DNA of 11,203 bases, taken from NCBI GenBank assembly GCA_021804195.1, contig JAJZKJ010000032.1, positions 1 to 11,203 of the forward strand. Reading direction: 5' to 3'. The notes under the pieces are model-generated. The model did not search any database. It was given only the letters and a program-made list of their open reading frames with translations, and was not told the origin of the DNA. The translations under genes were made by a program, and so were the position numbers. This document shows positions 1-5,759 of the stretch, piece after piece; the first letter of the stretch is position 1; the number at the start of each line of letters is the position of its first letter. The stretch is from Acidobacteriota bacterium. GTDB taxonomy: Bacteria > Planctomycetota > Phycisphaerae > WQYP01 > JAJZKJ01.

Positions 1-7
1 GTAAGCT

Positions 8-784
8 TCATGATTCGACTCCCTGAGCCCGCTGCGGCGGAGACGGCTTGAGCTCGCCCGCGGCCGCAACATCGCAGAGCACGCGCGCGCGGGCGTGCCG
101 GCGCAACAAGCTGGCGGGGATGGCGGGCGTGATTTCCCCATGCAAAGTCCGGGCCAATATGCCGGCTTTTTCCGCGCCCCGCACCAGCAGAATGATTTCC
201 CGCGCCCGCAGAATGGTGCCCAGCCCCATGGTGACGCCATACTCGGGCACCAAATCAGCCGACAGCGAGCCATGCTTCCAATACGCGGCATTGACTTGCC
301 GGGAGATCTGGCTGAGGGGGGTGACATGGGTGATGGAATCGGGATCGGCGCCGGGCTCATTAAAGCCGACATGCCCATTCAAGCCCAAGCCCAGAAAGAG
401 CAGATCGCAGCCGCCCCAGGCGCTCAGGCGGTTTTCATAATCGCGGCAATCCGCAGCAATGTTTTGCGGCTGGGTGGGAATCGGCAGTATGCGCCGGGGA
501 TCGAGGCCAGCCGGCATGAATAAATGACGGTCGAGCCAATTGCGAAAACTGATTTCCTGATCAGGACGGGCGCCAAGATAATCATCGAGCATCACGGCCC
601 GCATCTGGCCGAGCGCAATTTGGCCTTTCGCCTGACGGGATAATAATTCCTGATATAACGGCAAGGGCGTGTTGCCGGTGGGAAAGCCAATAACCGCCTC
701 GGCTTTGCGGCGCAAAACCGAGGCGAGATGATCGGCGGCTTTCGCCCCGAAATCCTGTACGGGAACCACATCCACGGGCAGCAT
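8..784 (-). CDS. nagB: Glucosamine-6-phosphate deaminase (NagB family)
   Basis: Cytoplasmic enzyme expected to convert glucosamine-6-phosphate to fructose-6-phosphate and ammonia in amino-sugar catabolism. The 258-residue protein, close to the usual NagB length, carries the sugar-phosphate loop GFPTGNTPLPLY (33-44), the MLDDYLG motif (65-71), and GLGLNGHVGFNEPG (132-145). By comparison with E. coli NagB, Asp67 matches the catalytic Asp72, His138 matches His143 and Glu143 matches Glu148. Asn136 stands where E. coli has Asp141, as I recall for Bacillus-type NagB. The PEYGVTMGLGTILRAREI segment (180-197) and ITPAIPASLL near the C-terminus are also typical. No clear Shine-Dalgarno precedes the ATG at 784. 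The gene is divergent from the SAM-riboswitch operon, and no other amino-sugar gene is visible beside it. A related sugar-phosphate isomerase/deaminase remains possible. Confidence 0.9.
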   Translation of the reverse strand: MLPVDVVPVQDFGAKAADHLASVLRRKAEAVIGFPTGNTPLPLYQELLSRQAKGQIALGQMRAVMLDDYLGARPDQEISFRNWLDRHLFMPAGLDPRRILPIPTQPQNIAADCRDYENRLSAWGGCDLLFLGLGLNGHVGFNEPGADPDSITHVTPLSQISRQVNAAYWKHGSLSADLVPEYGVTMGLGTILRAREIILLVRGAEKAGILARTLHGEITPAIPASLLRRHARARVLCDVAAAGELKPSPPQRAQGVES

Positions 785-860
785 GAGTTTTGAATTAAAA
801 CGTAAAGATTCAACCGGCGCCAGATACGATTGTAAGCGTGAATGTCTGTGGCGCGGAGGC
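785..860 (-). promoter_or_regulatory. Candidate nagB leader and promoter
   Basis: On the minus strand, positions 834-829 read TACAAT, a good -10 hexamer about 45 nt upstream of the nagB ATG. No convincing -35 hexamer is seen 16-18 nt further upstream, so the call is weak. The leader between it and the ATG is AT-rich next to the start codon and lacks an obvious ribosome binding site. No binding-site repeat for a GntR- or NagC-type regulator was recognised here. Confidence 0.3.
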
Positions 861-941
861 TTTTACTTCAGGCGAAACCATACCGCAGAACGAAAATAAT
901 GCAGGAATGAGCCGCTATGCGCGCGGGTTTCGCCGAGACGA

Positions 942-969
942 TTGACGGCAGATGAAATCCGGGTTAAAT
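942..969 (+). promoter_or_regulatory. Probable sigma-70-type promoter of the SAM-riboswitch operon
   Basis: TTGACG (942-947) is five of six matches to the -35 consensus. TTAAAT (964-969), 16 nt downstream, is a fair -10 hexamer. Initiation would fall near 975-978, about 30 nt before the riboswitch. This is the right arrangement for a promoter that transcribes the riboswitch leader. Confidence 0.55.
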
Positions 970-990
970 TAGGACTGACAACTGAATAGC

Positions 991-1008
991 GTCTCTTGCA
1001 TAAGAGAC
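991..1008 (+). promoter_or_regulatory. Perfect 7-bp hairpin at the 5' end of the leader
   Basis: GTCTCTT (991-997) and AAGAGAC (1002-1008) are exact inverted repeats around the loop GCAT. It lies just after the inferred transcription start and abuts the riboswitch P1 stem. It could be a 5' stabilising hairpin on the transcript or an operator for a dimeric DNA-binding protein; the sequence does not decide between these. Confidence 0.45.
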
Positions 1009-1131
1009 CCTGAATCTTATCCAGAGTGGCTGAGGGAACAGGCCCGTCGAAGCCACGGCAACCGGCCGTAGCGCGCAAGCGCGCGGTGACAAGGTGCCAA
1101 CTCCTGCCCGCAAGGGAAAGATGAGACAGGG
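1008..1131 (+). promoter_or_regulatory. SAM-I (S-box) riboswitch aptamer
   Basis: This leader RNA is expected to bind S-adenosylmethionine. P1 pairs TCTTATC (1015-1021) with GATGAGA (1120-1126), and is extended by CCCTG (1008-1012) against CAGGG (1127-1131). P2 pairs GTGGC (1026-1030) with GCCAC (1052-1056) and encloses the conserved GAGGGA...GGCCCG segment. The hallmark GGCAACC lies at 1057-1063. P3 is a GC-rich stem around 1061-1087 (ACC/GGT at its base). The conserved AAGGTGCCAA is at 1091-1100. P4 is CCC/GGG closed by a GCAA tetraloop (1107-1116). All core elements occur in canonical order. It lies about 110 nt upstream of the threonine-synthase-like gene and directly before an intrinsic terminator, which fits a transcriptional OFF switch. 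Confidence 0.93.
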
Positions 1132-1158
1132 CGAGCAGGTCGCAAGACCCCACCCCAG

Positions 1159-1190
1159 CCTCTTCTTTTACAGGAAGGGGTATTTTTTTT
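1159..1190 (+). terminator. Intrinsic terminator, expression platform of the SAM riboswitch
   Basis: CCTCTTC (1159-1165) pairs with GAAGGGG (1174-1180), with one U-G pair, around a short loop. It is followed by TA and an uninterrupted run of eight T residues (1183-1190). It sits 28 nt after the aptamer and about 50 nt before the downstream start codon. SAM binding should stabilise P1 and allow this terminator to form. I did not identify a clean antiterminator pairing by eye. Confidence 0.85.
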
Positions 1191-1240
1191 GCCTCTCTCC
1201 CGGCAGGCTTCCGGCTCTGGATCCATGGATGGAACCGACC

Positions 1241-2515
1241 ATGAGTTATGCCCTGGGATTGCGATGCCGAAGCTGCGAAAAGACCTTTGCCCTGGCCCCG
1301 CAAGCCGGATGCGATGAGTGTTTTGCGCCGCTGGAAGTTCATTACGATTTAGAGCGCGCACAGCGGGAACTGCGGCCCGAGGCGTTCCGTTCCCGGCCCG
1401 CCAACATGTGGCGCTACCGGGAGCTATTGCCGCTGCCAGCGCTGCCGGCGGGAACCATTTCGACCACGCAGCTGCAGATCGGCTGGACTCCGCTGCAGCC
1501 CGCGCCACGGCTGGCGCGGGTGCTGGGAGTGCGGGAGCTATACATTAAAAATGACGCGGTGAATTTTCCCACGCTGTCATTTAAAGACCGGGTGGTCGCG
1601 GTGGCGCTGGAGAACGCGCAGGCCTTCGGGATGAAGACGGTGGCCTGCTCGTCCACCGGGAATCTGGCGAATGCGGTAGCGGCGCAGGCCGCGGCGCTGG
1701 GGCTGCAGGCGTTTATATTTACCCCCGCCGATCTGGAGCCGGCCAAGATCTCGGCCACTTTGGTCTATGGCGCCCGGCTGGTGCAGATTACCGGCAACTA
1801 CGATCAGGTCAACCGCCTGTGCGGCGAAATCGCGCAAAACCTGCCCTGGGGCATTGTCAACGTGAACCTGCGTCCGTTCTATGCCGAAGGCTCCAAGACG
1901 GTGGGCTATGAGATTGCGGAACAACTGGGCTGGGAGCTGCCGGATGCGCTGGTTTGTCCCATGGCGGGCGGCTCGCTGATCACGAAAATACACAAAAGCT
2001 TTCAGGAACTGCGGCAACTGGGCTGGGCGCGCAATGCCACCCAGATTCATGGCGCGCAAGCCACCGGCTGCTCGCCGATCACAACCGCGTTCAAGCGCGA
2101 CCAGCGCGAGATCGAACCGCAAAAACCCCAGACCATCGCCCGCTCGCTGGCGATCGGCGACCCGGCCGATGGGAGCTTTGCCCTGGACGCGATTCGCGCC
2201 TCGGAAGGCGCCTGCGAGGATGCCTCCGATGGCGAGATTACCCAGGCCATGCGGCTGCTGGCGGAAACAGAAGGGATTTTTGCCGAAACCGCGGGCGGCG
2301 TCACGGTGGCCTGCGCGCAAAAGCTGCTGCGGCAAGGCCGGATTCGGGCCCAGGCCCGGCTGGTGCTGGTGATTACCGGCAACGGCCTGAAGACGCTGGA
2401 CGCGATCACTCCGGCGCTGCCGGAGCCGGTGCGCCTGCCGCCCCGGTACCGGGCCTTTGAAGATTATTTGAGCACCTTTACCACGGCATCCCCAGCCGAA
2501 CCCGCACTCGTTTAA
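1241..2515 (+). CDS. Threonine-synthase-family PLP enzyme under SAM riboswitch control
   Basis: Fold-type II PLP enzyme of 424 residues, of the long threonine synthase type that converts O-phosphohomoserine to threonine. The N-terminus has a zinc-ribbon-like quartet, Cys9, Cys12, Cys24 and Cys27, then the typical NMWRYRELLPLP segment. Lys115 in FPTLSFKDR is the expected PLP Schiff-base lysine. SSTGN (137-141) is the PLP-contacting loop. PMAGGSLITK is the glycine-rich segment and VITGNGLKTLDAI is the conserved C-terminal element. The ATG at 1241 is chosen because GGATGGA lies 7 nt upstream; an in-frame ATG at 1229 is possible. A longer reading from 1094 would run through the riboswitch and terminator. 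It is co-transcribed with the CysO-like carrier gene 15 nt downstream. That pairing and the SAM OFF switch make a sulfhydrylase role (homocysteine formation from phosphohomoserine) plausible, so thrC is not assigned as symbol. Family assignment is firm; the exact reaction is open. Confidence 0.9.
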   Translation: MSYALGLRCRSCEKTFALAPQAGCDECFAPLEVHYDLERAQRELRPEAFRSRPANMWRYRELLPLPALPAGTISTTQLQIGWTPLQPAPRLARVLGVRELYIKNDAVNFPTLSFKDRVVAVALENAQAFGMKTVACSSTGNLANAVAAQAAALGLQAFIFTPADLEPAKISATLVYGARLVQITGNYDQVNRLCGEIAQNLPWGIVNVNLRPFYAEGSKTVGYEIAEQLGWELPDALVCPMAGGSLITKIHKSFQELRQLGWARNATQIHGAQATGCSPITTAFKRDQREIEPQKPQTIARSLAIGDPADGSFALDAIRASEGACEDASDGEITQAMRLLAETEGIFAETAGGVTVACAQKLLRQGRIRAQARLVLVITGNGLKTLDAITPALPEPVRLPPRYRAFEDYLSTFTTASPAEPALV

Positions 2516-2530
2516 GCCAGGAAGTCAGCC

Positions 2531-2812
2531 ATGCCATACCAAGTCCGCATACCCACTCCGCTGCAAAAATTCACGTCCGGCGCCGCCACGGTGAGCTGCA
2601 AGGCCGCCGACCTGCCGGCCTTACTGCAAGAACTGAGCGAACGCTTTCCCGAACTGCGCGAACGCCTGTGCGAGGCCGACGGACGCGCCAGAAAGTTTTT
2701 TAATATTTACGTCAATGATGAGGACATACGCTTCCTGGGCGGGGCGCAGTACCGTTTTCAGGACCGGGATGAGGTGCTGATCCTGCCCTCGATCGCCGGC
2801 GGCGGCGATTAA
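2531..2812 (+). CDS. CysO-like MoaD/ThiS-family sulfur carrier protein
   Basis: A 93-residue beta-grasp (ubiquitin-fold) carrier. From memory it resembles Mycobacterium CysO closely in length and in the core FFNIYVNDEDIRF (56-68), then FLGG, a D-rich turn and EVLILPSIAGG. Such proteins are adenylated by an E1-like enzyme at a C-terminal Gly-Gly, converted to a thiocarboxylate, and deliver sulfur to a PLP enzyme or a cofactor pathway. Here the tail ends G90-G91-G92-D93, so the usual Gly-Gly end is extended and trimming may be needed. The Shine-Dalgarno AGGAAG (2519-2524) is well placed. The gene is 15 nt behind the PLP enzyme under the same SAM riboswitch, which argues for sulfur amino acid synthesis rather than molybdopterin or thiazole. 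No activating enzyme or JAMM protease is in the window. Confidence 0.88.
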   Translation: MPYQVRIPTPLQKFTSGAATVSCKAADLPALLQELSERFPELRERLCEADGRARKFFNIYVNDEDIRFLGGAQYRFQDRDEVLILPSIAGGGD

Positions 2813-2816
2813 AAAC

Positions 2817-2846
2817 GGCGGGGCGAAAAATTTAACCGTCCCGGCC
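2817..2846 (+). terminator. Hairpin after the CysO-like gene, possible weak terminator
   Basis: An imperfect GC-rich stem (arms 2817-2825 and 2837-2846, one G/G mismatch and one bulged T) encloses an A/T-rich loop, starting 4 nt after the stop codon. There is no T-run behind it, so it is not a classical intrinsic terminator. It may mark the transcript 3' end or be Rho-dependent. The rest of the gap to 2898 holds TTGATTGACC (2853-2862), which could be a -35 region for the next gene, without a strong -10. Confidence 0.3.
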
Positions 2847-2898
2847 ACATTCTTGATTGACCATCCGCCACAATATTTGTTACGGTGATTTTCCCGGC

Positions 2899-2945
2899 TT
2901 TTTTCCGCCGCCGTAGCGCGGCCGACCGAGAAGCGGCGGGAAAGA
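2899..2945 (+). promoter_or_regulatory. Long hairpin covering the Shine-Dalgarno of the arginine decarboxylase gene
   Basis: TTTTTTCCGCCGC (2899-2911) pairs over 13 consecutive positions with GCGGCGGGAAAGA (2933-2945), using two G-U pairs. The 21-nt loop can itself form a CGG/CCG mini-stem. The 3' arm contains the purine-rich GGGAAAGA, the only candidate ribosome binding site, ending 9 nt before the ATG at 2955. In RNA this would occlude ribosome binding. Translational control, by temperature or a ligand or upstream ribosome traffic, is an inference. Confidence 0.5.
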
Positions 2946-2954
2946 ACCATCGCA

Positions 2955-3500
2955 ATGATCGCGAAAAAAATATTTCTCAGCAAAGGTGTCGGCAAACACC
3001 GCGAGCGGCTGACCAGCTTCGAGCTGGCGCTGCGGGATGCCGGCATCGCGGCCTGCAATCTGGTGCGGGTTTCCAGCATTTTTCCTCCCCGCTGCAAGCT
3101 GATTCCCCGGACCCAGGGACTGCAGCTGCTGCAGCCGGGCGAGGTGGTCTTCGCGGTGATCAGCGAAAATTCCACCCGCGAGCCCCATCGCCTGATCGCC
3201 GCCTCGATCGGCGTGGCGCTGCCCGCGGACCGCGATACCTATGGGTATCTTTCCGAACACCATTCCTTCGGCCAAACCGACCAGCAAGCCGGCGAATACG
3301 CGGAAGAGCTGGCGGCGGAGATGCTGGCCACGACCTTAAACGTGGATTTTGATCCCGACCGCTCGTGGGATGAGAAAAAAGAAATTTACCGCATTTCGAA
3401 TAAAATCGTGCGCACCCTGAATATCACCCAGTCGGCGATCGGCGATAAGCGCGGCATGTGGACGACGGTGCTGAGCTGCGCGATCCTGATCGGAGAATAG
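2955..3500 (+). CDS. pdaD: Pyruvoyl-dependent arginine decarboxylase
   Basis: Expected to decarboxylate arginine to agmatine in polyamine synthesis, using a self-generated pyruvoyl group instead of PLP. The 181-residue proenzyme has the family's self-cleavage site [11 protein letters not shown] (35-45). By analogy with the Methanocaldococcus jannaschii enzyme, cleavage falls between Ser40 and Ser41, and Ser41 becomes the pyruvoyl of the larger chain. Other conserved parts are [10 protein letters not shown] (63-72), [20 protein letters not shown] (97-116) and the C-terminal [12 protein letters not shown] (167-178). Length fits the family (about 160-190). It has its own leader with an SD-masking hairpin, so it is probably not simply part of the SAM-riboswitch operon. 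No agmatinase, agmatine deiminase or spermidine synthase is in the window, so the downstream route is unknown. Confidence 0.92.
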   Translation: MIAKKIFLSKGVGKHRERLTSFELALRDAGIAACNLVRVSSIFPPRCKLIPRTQGLQLLQPGEVVFAVISENSTREPHRLIAASIGVALPADRDTYGYLSEHHSFGQTDQQAGEYAEELAAEMLATTLNVDFDPDRSWDEKKEIYRISNKIVRTLNITQSAIGDKRGMWTTVLSCAILIGE

Positions 3501-3510
3501 CGGAAAACCC

Positions 3511-3516
3511 TACAAT
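3511..3516 (+). promoter_or_regulatory. TACAAT box immediately before a GTG start
   Basis: TACAAT, a near-consensus -10 hexamer, ends 6 nt before the GTG at 3523. Transcription would start at or next to that codon, giving a leaderless or nearly leaderless mRNA. No good -35 hexamer is seen at the usual distance, so read-through from the decarboxylase gene is equally possible. Confidence 0.35.
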
Positions 3517-3522
3517 AGATCC

Positions 3523-3780
3523 GTGGATCTGCAGCGCCAGATTCTGGACTTGCTGGCCGGCCGCGCCGATGCGGCCTGGGATTTTGTGGCGATCTTTATC
3601 GTTTTAAACACCGCGCCGGGCGGGCATTATACCGGCGCAGTGGATGAAGCGGACTTGCATTCCACTCTGCTTGATTTATATCAAAAAGCCATGATTCGGG
3701 CCGAACCGGCCCCGGCGACAGCCCCTGTGCCGCATTGGCTGCCGGAAACGAAGTTTCAACTGGCCGGCGGCGCGATTTAA
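3523..3780 (+). CDS. Small protein of unknown function
   Basis: An 85-residue ORF with GTG start, 22 nt after the decarboxylase stop codon. I do not recognise the family. It reads as a helical N-terminal half (DLQRQILDLLAG...WDFVAIFIVLNTAPGG), then an acidic helix (EADLHSTLLDLYQKAM), then a Pro/Ala-rich linker and a short C-terminal tail. There is no signal peptide, convincing membrane segment or cysteine. Its codon use looks like that of its neighbours and no competing long ORF is convincing here, so it is probably real. No Shine-Dalgarno is seen; the TACAAT box just upstream may mean leaderless expression. The closeness to the decarboxylase gene may reflect a shared role, but nothing in the protein shows one. 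Confidence 0.55.
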   Translation: MDLQRQILDLLAGRADAAWDFVAIFIVLNTAPGGHYTGAVDEADLHSTLLDLYQKAMIRAEPAPATAPVPHWLPETKFQLAGGAI

Positions 3781-3855
3781 CCGCCCGGGTCCCGCGCCGG
3801 TTCCCGTCCCGCCATCATCTAAGTCATATCGGCATGCAGGGCCGATTTTCGCATC

Positions 3856-4842
3856 ATGGCGCTTTCGGAATATTTTCCGGAAAGGCAATTCCGCATCCTG
3901 GTGGTGGATGATCACGAAATCAGCCGGGATTTGACCCGCGACATGCTGCATCTGCGCGGTTATGAAGTATGGACCGCCGGGAACGCGGAAGAGGCGCAAA
4001 ATCTCGTCGAACATGAATTGCCGGACATGATGATTCTGGACGTGGTGATGCCGGGAAAATCGGGCATCGAACTGTGCCGGGAAATGAAGGACAGCACCCG
4101 GACCCGGCTGATTCCCGTGATCTTATTGACCGGCCTCAACGACCCCAGGGCCAAACTCATGGGCATTGAGGCGGGCGCGGATGATTTTATCAATAAGCCC
4201 ATTAATGCCCAGGAGCTGTTTGCGCGGGTGAAAAGCCTGCTGCGCATCAAGCAGTACACCGACGAACTGGATAATGCCGAAGCCGTGATCATGACCCTGG
4301 CGCTGAGCGTGGAGGCGCGTGATGCCTACACCCAGGGCCATTGCGCGCGGTTATCGCAGCATGCCGTGGCCATGGGGCGGCATTTACGGTTAAGCGGCGC
4401 GGAAATGGTGGCCTTGCGGCGGGCCGGAATCCTGCATGATATTGGTAAGATTGTAGTGCCGGATTCGATCCTGAACAAAGCGGGGGCGCTGACGGCGGAG
4501 GAGTGGGGCATCATGCGCACGCATCCCATGCTGGGAGAAAAAATTTGCCGTCCCATGCGCACCCTGGAAAAAGTGCTTCCCGTTATCCGGCATCATCACG
4601 AACACTGGGACGGATCCGGATATCCGGATGGCTTGCGCGGCGAAGAGATTCCCTATCTGGCCCGCATTTTGCAAATCGTGGATTGCCACGACGCGCTGGC
4701 CACGCCGCGCCCCTACAAGCGCGCCTTGAGCCGGGAGGAAACCCGCGCCATCATGCGGCGGGAAACCACGGCGGGCCGCTGGGACCCGGAATTGATGCCC
4801 TTGTTTTTAAATCTGATGGATCATGGACTTCTGGAACATTGA
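3856..4842 (+). CDS. Response regulator with HD-GYP cyclic-di-GMP phosphodiesterase domain (RpfG-like)
   Basis: A two-domain 328-residue signalling protein. An N-terminal receiver domain (about 12-130) has the acidic pair Asp18/Asp19, phospho-acceptor Asp62 in ILDVVMPG, Thr92 and Lys114 in NKP. The HD-GYP domain (about 140-328) has Glu153 and His162 as likely metal ligands, HDIGK (194-198), and the signature HHHEHWDGSGYPDGLRGEEIP, split as 246-260 and 261-266. The full HD and GYP motifs suggest an active phosphodiesterase hydrolysing c-di-GMP. The conserved helix that usually reads DxFDALTSDRPYR is here DCHDALATPRPYK (276-288), a mild variant. No cognate histidine kinase is adjacent. A 75-nt gap separates it from the upstream small gene, and the glycosyltransferase gene starts 33 nt downstream. 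The start codon lacks a strong Shine-Dalgarno. Confidence 0.92.
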   Translation: MALSEYFPERQFRILVVDDHEISRDLTRDMLHLRGYEVWTAGNAEEAQNLVEHELPDMMILDVVMPGKSGIELCREMKDSTRTRLIPVILLTGLNDPRAKLMGIEAGADDFINKPINAQELFARVKSLLRIKQYTDELDNAEAVIMTLALSVEARDAYTQGHCARLSQHAVAMGRHLRLSGAEMVALRRAGILHDIGKIVVPDSILNKAGALTAEEWGIMRTHPMLGEKICRPMRTLEKVLPVIRHHHEHWDGSGYPDGLRGEEIPYLARILQIVDCHDALATPRPYKRALSREETRAIMRRETTAGRWDPELMPLFLNLMDHGLLEH

Positions 4843-4875
4843 CGCGATGCGAACCTGGCGCATCATTGCAAAGAC

Positions 4876-5727
4876 ATGACTCCGCCCTCCCTTTCCCCAC
4901 CCACGGCGAAAATACCGGGTCATGCGCGGGAGCCCAATGCGCCCGCTGGCCTCTGTGATCTCAGCATCATCATTCCCGCCTATAACGAAGACCAGCGCTT
5001 GCCGGGCACCCTGCGGCGCATTCAGGAATATTTAAAGCAATACCCGGGAAGCTGCGAAATCCTCGTGGTGGATGACGGTTCGCGGGATTCCACCCTGGCC
5101 TCGACCCAAGCCCTGCAAGCCGGGGATAACCGCATCCGCATTCTGCAAAACCCCGGCAATCAGGGCAAAGGCTACAGCGTGCGTAACGGCATGCTGCAAT
5201 CCCGCGGCCGTTGGCTGCTGTTCAGCGATGCCGATCTGGCCGCGCCGATTGAAGAATTTGAAAAGCTGGGCGCGGCGCTGGAACAGGGCGCCGATATCGC
5301 CATCGGCAGCCGCAGCCGCCGCGAACTCATTCGCTCCCATCAAAGCAGCTTCCGCGAATGGGCGGGCCGGATTTTCAACCGGCTGGTGATTTTAGTGCTC
5401 GGATTGCGCTTCCGGGACACGCAATGCGGGTTTAAATTGTTCCGGCGCGAGGCCGCTCTGGCCATTTTTCCCTATCAACGCATCTGCGGCTGGGGATTTG
5501 ACCCCGAATTATTGTTCCTGGCTCGGCAACGGCATATCCATACGGTAGAAGTTCCGGTGGTCTGGGCGCACGTTCCAGGCGCCAAGATTCGCATGCTGCG
5601 CGACAGTCTGAGAATGTTCGGCGATATTCTGACCATCCGGATGAATCAACTGCGCGGGCGATACGCGTATCCGGCCTGGCCCGCGGAGACGCAGCCGGAT
5701 GATGCCATACGGCCGGCTTCTGCCTGA
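4876..5727 (+). CDS. Family 2 glycosyltransferase, polyprenyl-phosphate sugar synthase type
   Basis: A GT-A fold inverting glycosyltransferase of 283 residues. From about residue 28 it shows LSIIIPAYNED (29-39), VVDDGSRDST (64-73), PGNQGKGYSVRNGM (93-106), the DxD-type metal motif Asp118-Ala-Asp120, GSRSRRE (144-150), DTQCGFKLFRR (181-191) and WGFDPELLFLA (206-216). The combination FRDTQCGFKLF plus WGFDPELL is that of the Alg5 / dolichyl-phosphate glucosyltransferase-like group, which loads a sugar from a nucleotide onto a polyprenyl phosphate at the inner membrane. There is no C-terminal transmembrane region, so it is probably peripheral to the membrane. The first ~27 residues are Pro/Ala-rich and not conserved. 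It follows the HD-GYP gene by 33 nt and precedes the large secreted protein by 32 nt. The actual sugar is unknown. Confidence 0.88.
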   Translation: MTPPSLSPPTAKIPGHAREPNAPAGLCDLSIIIPAYNEDQRLPGTLRRIQEYLKQYPGSCEILVVDDGSRDSTLASTQALQAGDNRIRILQNPGNQGKGYSVRNGMLQSRGRWLLFSDADLAAPIEEFEKLGAALEQGADIAIGSRSRRELIRSHQSSFREWAGRIFNRLVILVLGLRFRDTQCGFKLFRREAALAIFPYQRICGWGFDPELLFLARQRHIHTVEVPVVWAHVPGAKIRMLRDSLRMFGDILTIRMNQLRGRYAYPAWPAETQPDDAIRPASA

Positions 5728-5759
5728 GATTTCCCCCATCCATACATTAAAATCAACAG

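Noticed and set aside
1094..1240. Upstream in-frame extension of the threonine-synthase-like gene, starting at the ATG at 1094.
   Set aside because: It would translate the riboswitch 3' part and the intrinsic terminator, and the extra residues do not resemble the family N-terminus, which starts right at MSYALGLRCRSC (1241).
863..1508. Minus-strand open frames across the nagB/riboswitch intergenic region.
   Set aside because: They overlap the structured SAM-I aptamer and terminator and encode compositionally biased, unrecognisable sequence.
2531..2812. Calling the small carrier ThiS, as a thiamine partner of the ThiO-like gene in the same window.
   Set aside because: Its length (93), the NIYVNDEDIRF core and the LPSIAGG ending match CysO-type carriers, while ThiS is about 65 residues. 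It is some 7 kb from the oxidase gene and lies under a SAM, not a TPP, riboswitch.
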